From the NCBI GenBank assembly GCA_947457325.1, contig CANGVU010000053.1:1-7378 (forward strand): a stretch of DNA of 7,378 nucleotides, given 5' to 3'. Positions 7,377 to 7,378 of the stretch are shown one piece after another. The first letter of the stretch is position 1. Each line of letters opens with the position of its first letter. The notes under the pieces were generated by a model. The model had not been told where the DNA came from and ran no database searches. It worked only from the letters and a program-made list of their open reading frames with translations. This DNA comes from Flavobacteriales bacterium (lineage in GTDB: Bacteria; Bacteroidota; Bacteroidia; Flavobacteriales_D; Sanyastnellaceae). Made by a program: the position numbers and the translations under genes.

Positions 7377-7378
7377 AC

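Noticed and set aside
1..7378. Mobile elements, CRISPR arrays, tRNA or other RNA genes, terminators, or an undescribed system hidden in the window
   Set aside because: Coding sequence fills all but the first 55 bases and two bases between mraZ and rsmH. I saw no direct or inverted repeat family, no integration signs, no hairpin followed by a T-run at a gene end, and no unassigned gene.

Overview
The window holds the 5' part of a division and cell wall (dcw) gene cluster from a member of the Bacteroidota. All genes lie on the minus strand, so transcription runs from the right end (7378) to the left end (1). The order is mraZ, rsmH (mraW), a small ftsL-like gene, ftsI (a PASTA-containing class B penicillin-binding protein), murE, mraY and murD, which is cut by the left edge. 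The Bacteroidota assignment rests on four things seen in the sequence: murF is absent between murE and mraY; MraY has about 45 extra residues before its fifth membrane helix; the FtsL-like protein ends in a SEVAK...GLKEL..PP segment, as in that phylum; and most starts lack a Shine-Dalgarno sequence. MurE carries the DNPR motif for meso-diaminopimelate, so the wall is of the Gram-negative type. The class or genus cannot be settled from this window. Base composition is moderate (about 40-45% GC by eye) and looks even, with no sign of transferred DNA.

Layout: positions 7324-7378 hold a short leader with two GTGG-type boxes 10 bp apart, the expected operator for MraZ, and perhaps a weak promoter. 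mraZ (7323-6841) encodes the cluster's own regulator. rsmH (6838-5924) encodes the 16S rRNA C1402 N4-methyltransferase. The ftsL-like gene (5927-5535) and ftsI (5538-3442) encode divisome membrane proteins. murE (3445-1982), mraY (1985-747) and murD (747-1) encode peptidoglycan precursor enzymes. Almost every base is coding. From rsmH to murD each start codon overlaps the previous stop codon: four ATGA overlaps and one TAATG.

Together, MurD and MurE add D-Glu and then meso-DAP to UDP-MurNAc-peptide in the cytoplasm. MraY moves the finished pentapeptide precursor onto undecaprenyl phosphate to make lipid I. FtsI cross-links the resulting septal peptidoglycan, probably with the FtsL-like protein as part of its activating complex. 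By gene order in relatives, ftsW, murG, murC, ftsQ, ftsA and ftsZ would be expected to the left of position 1, but none of them is visible here.

I looked for a hidden or undescribed system (inverted genes, repeats, mobile DNA, structured intergenic RNA, orphan reading frames) and found none that I can support. This is a conserved housekeeping locus. Its most interesting points are lineage-specific: the MraY insert, the PASTA tail on FtsI, the MraZ operator boxes and the unbroken chain of overlapping genes.
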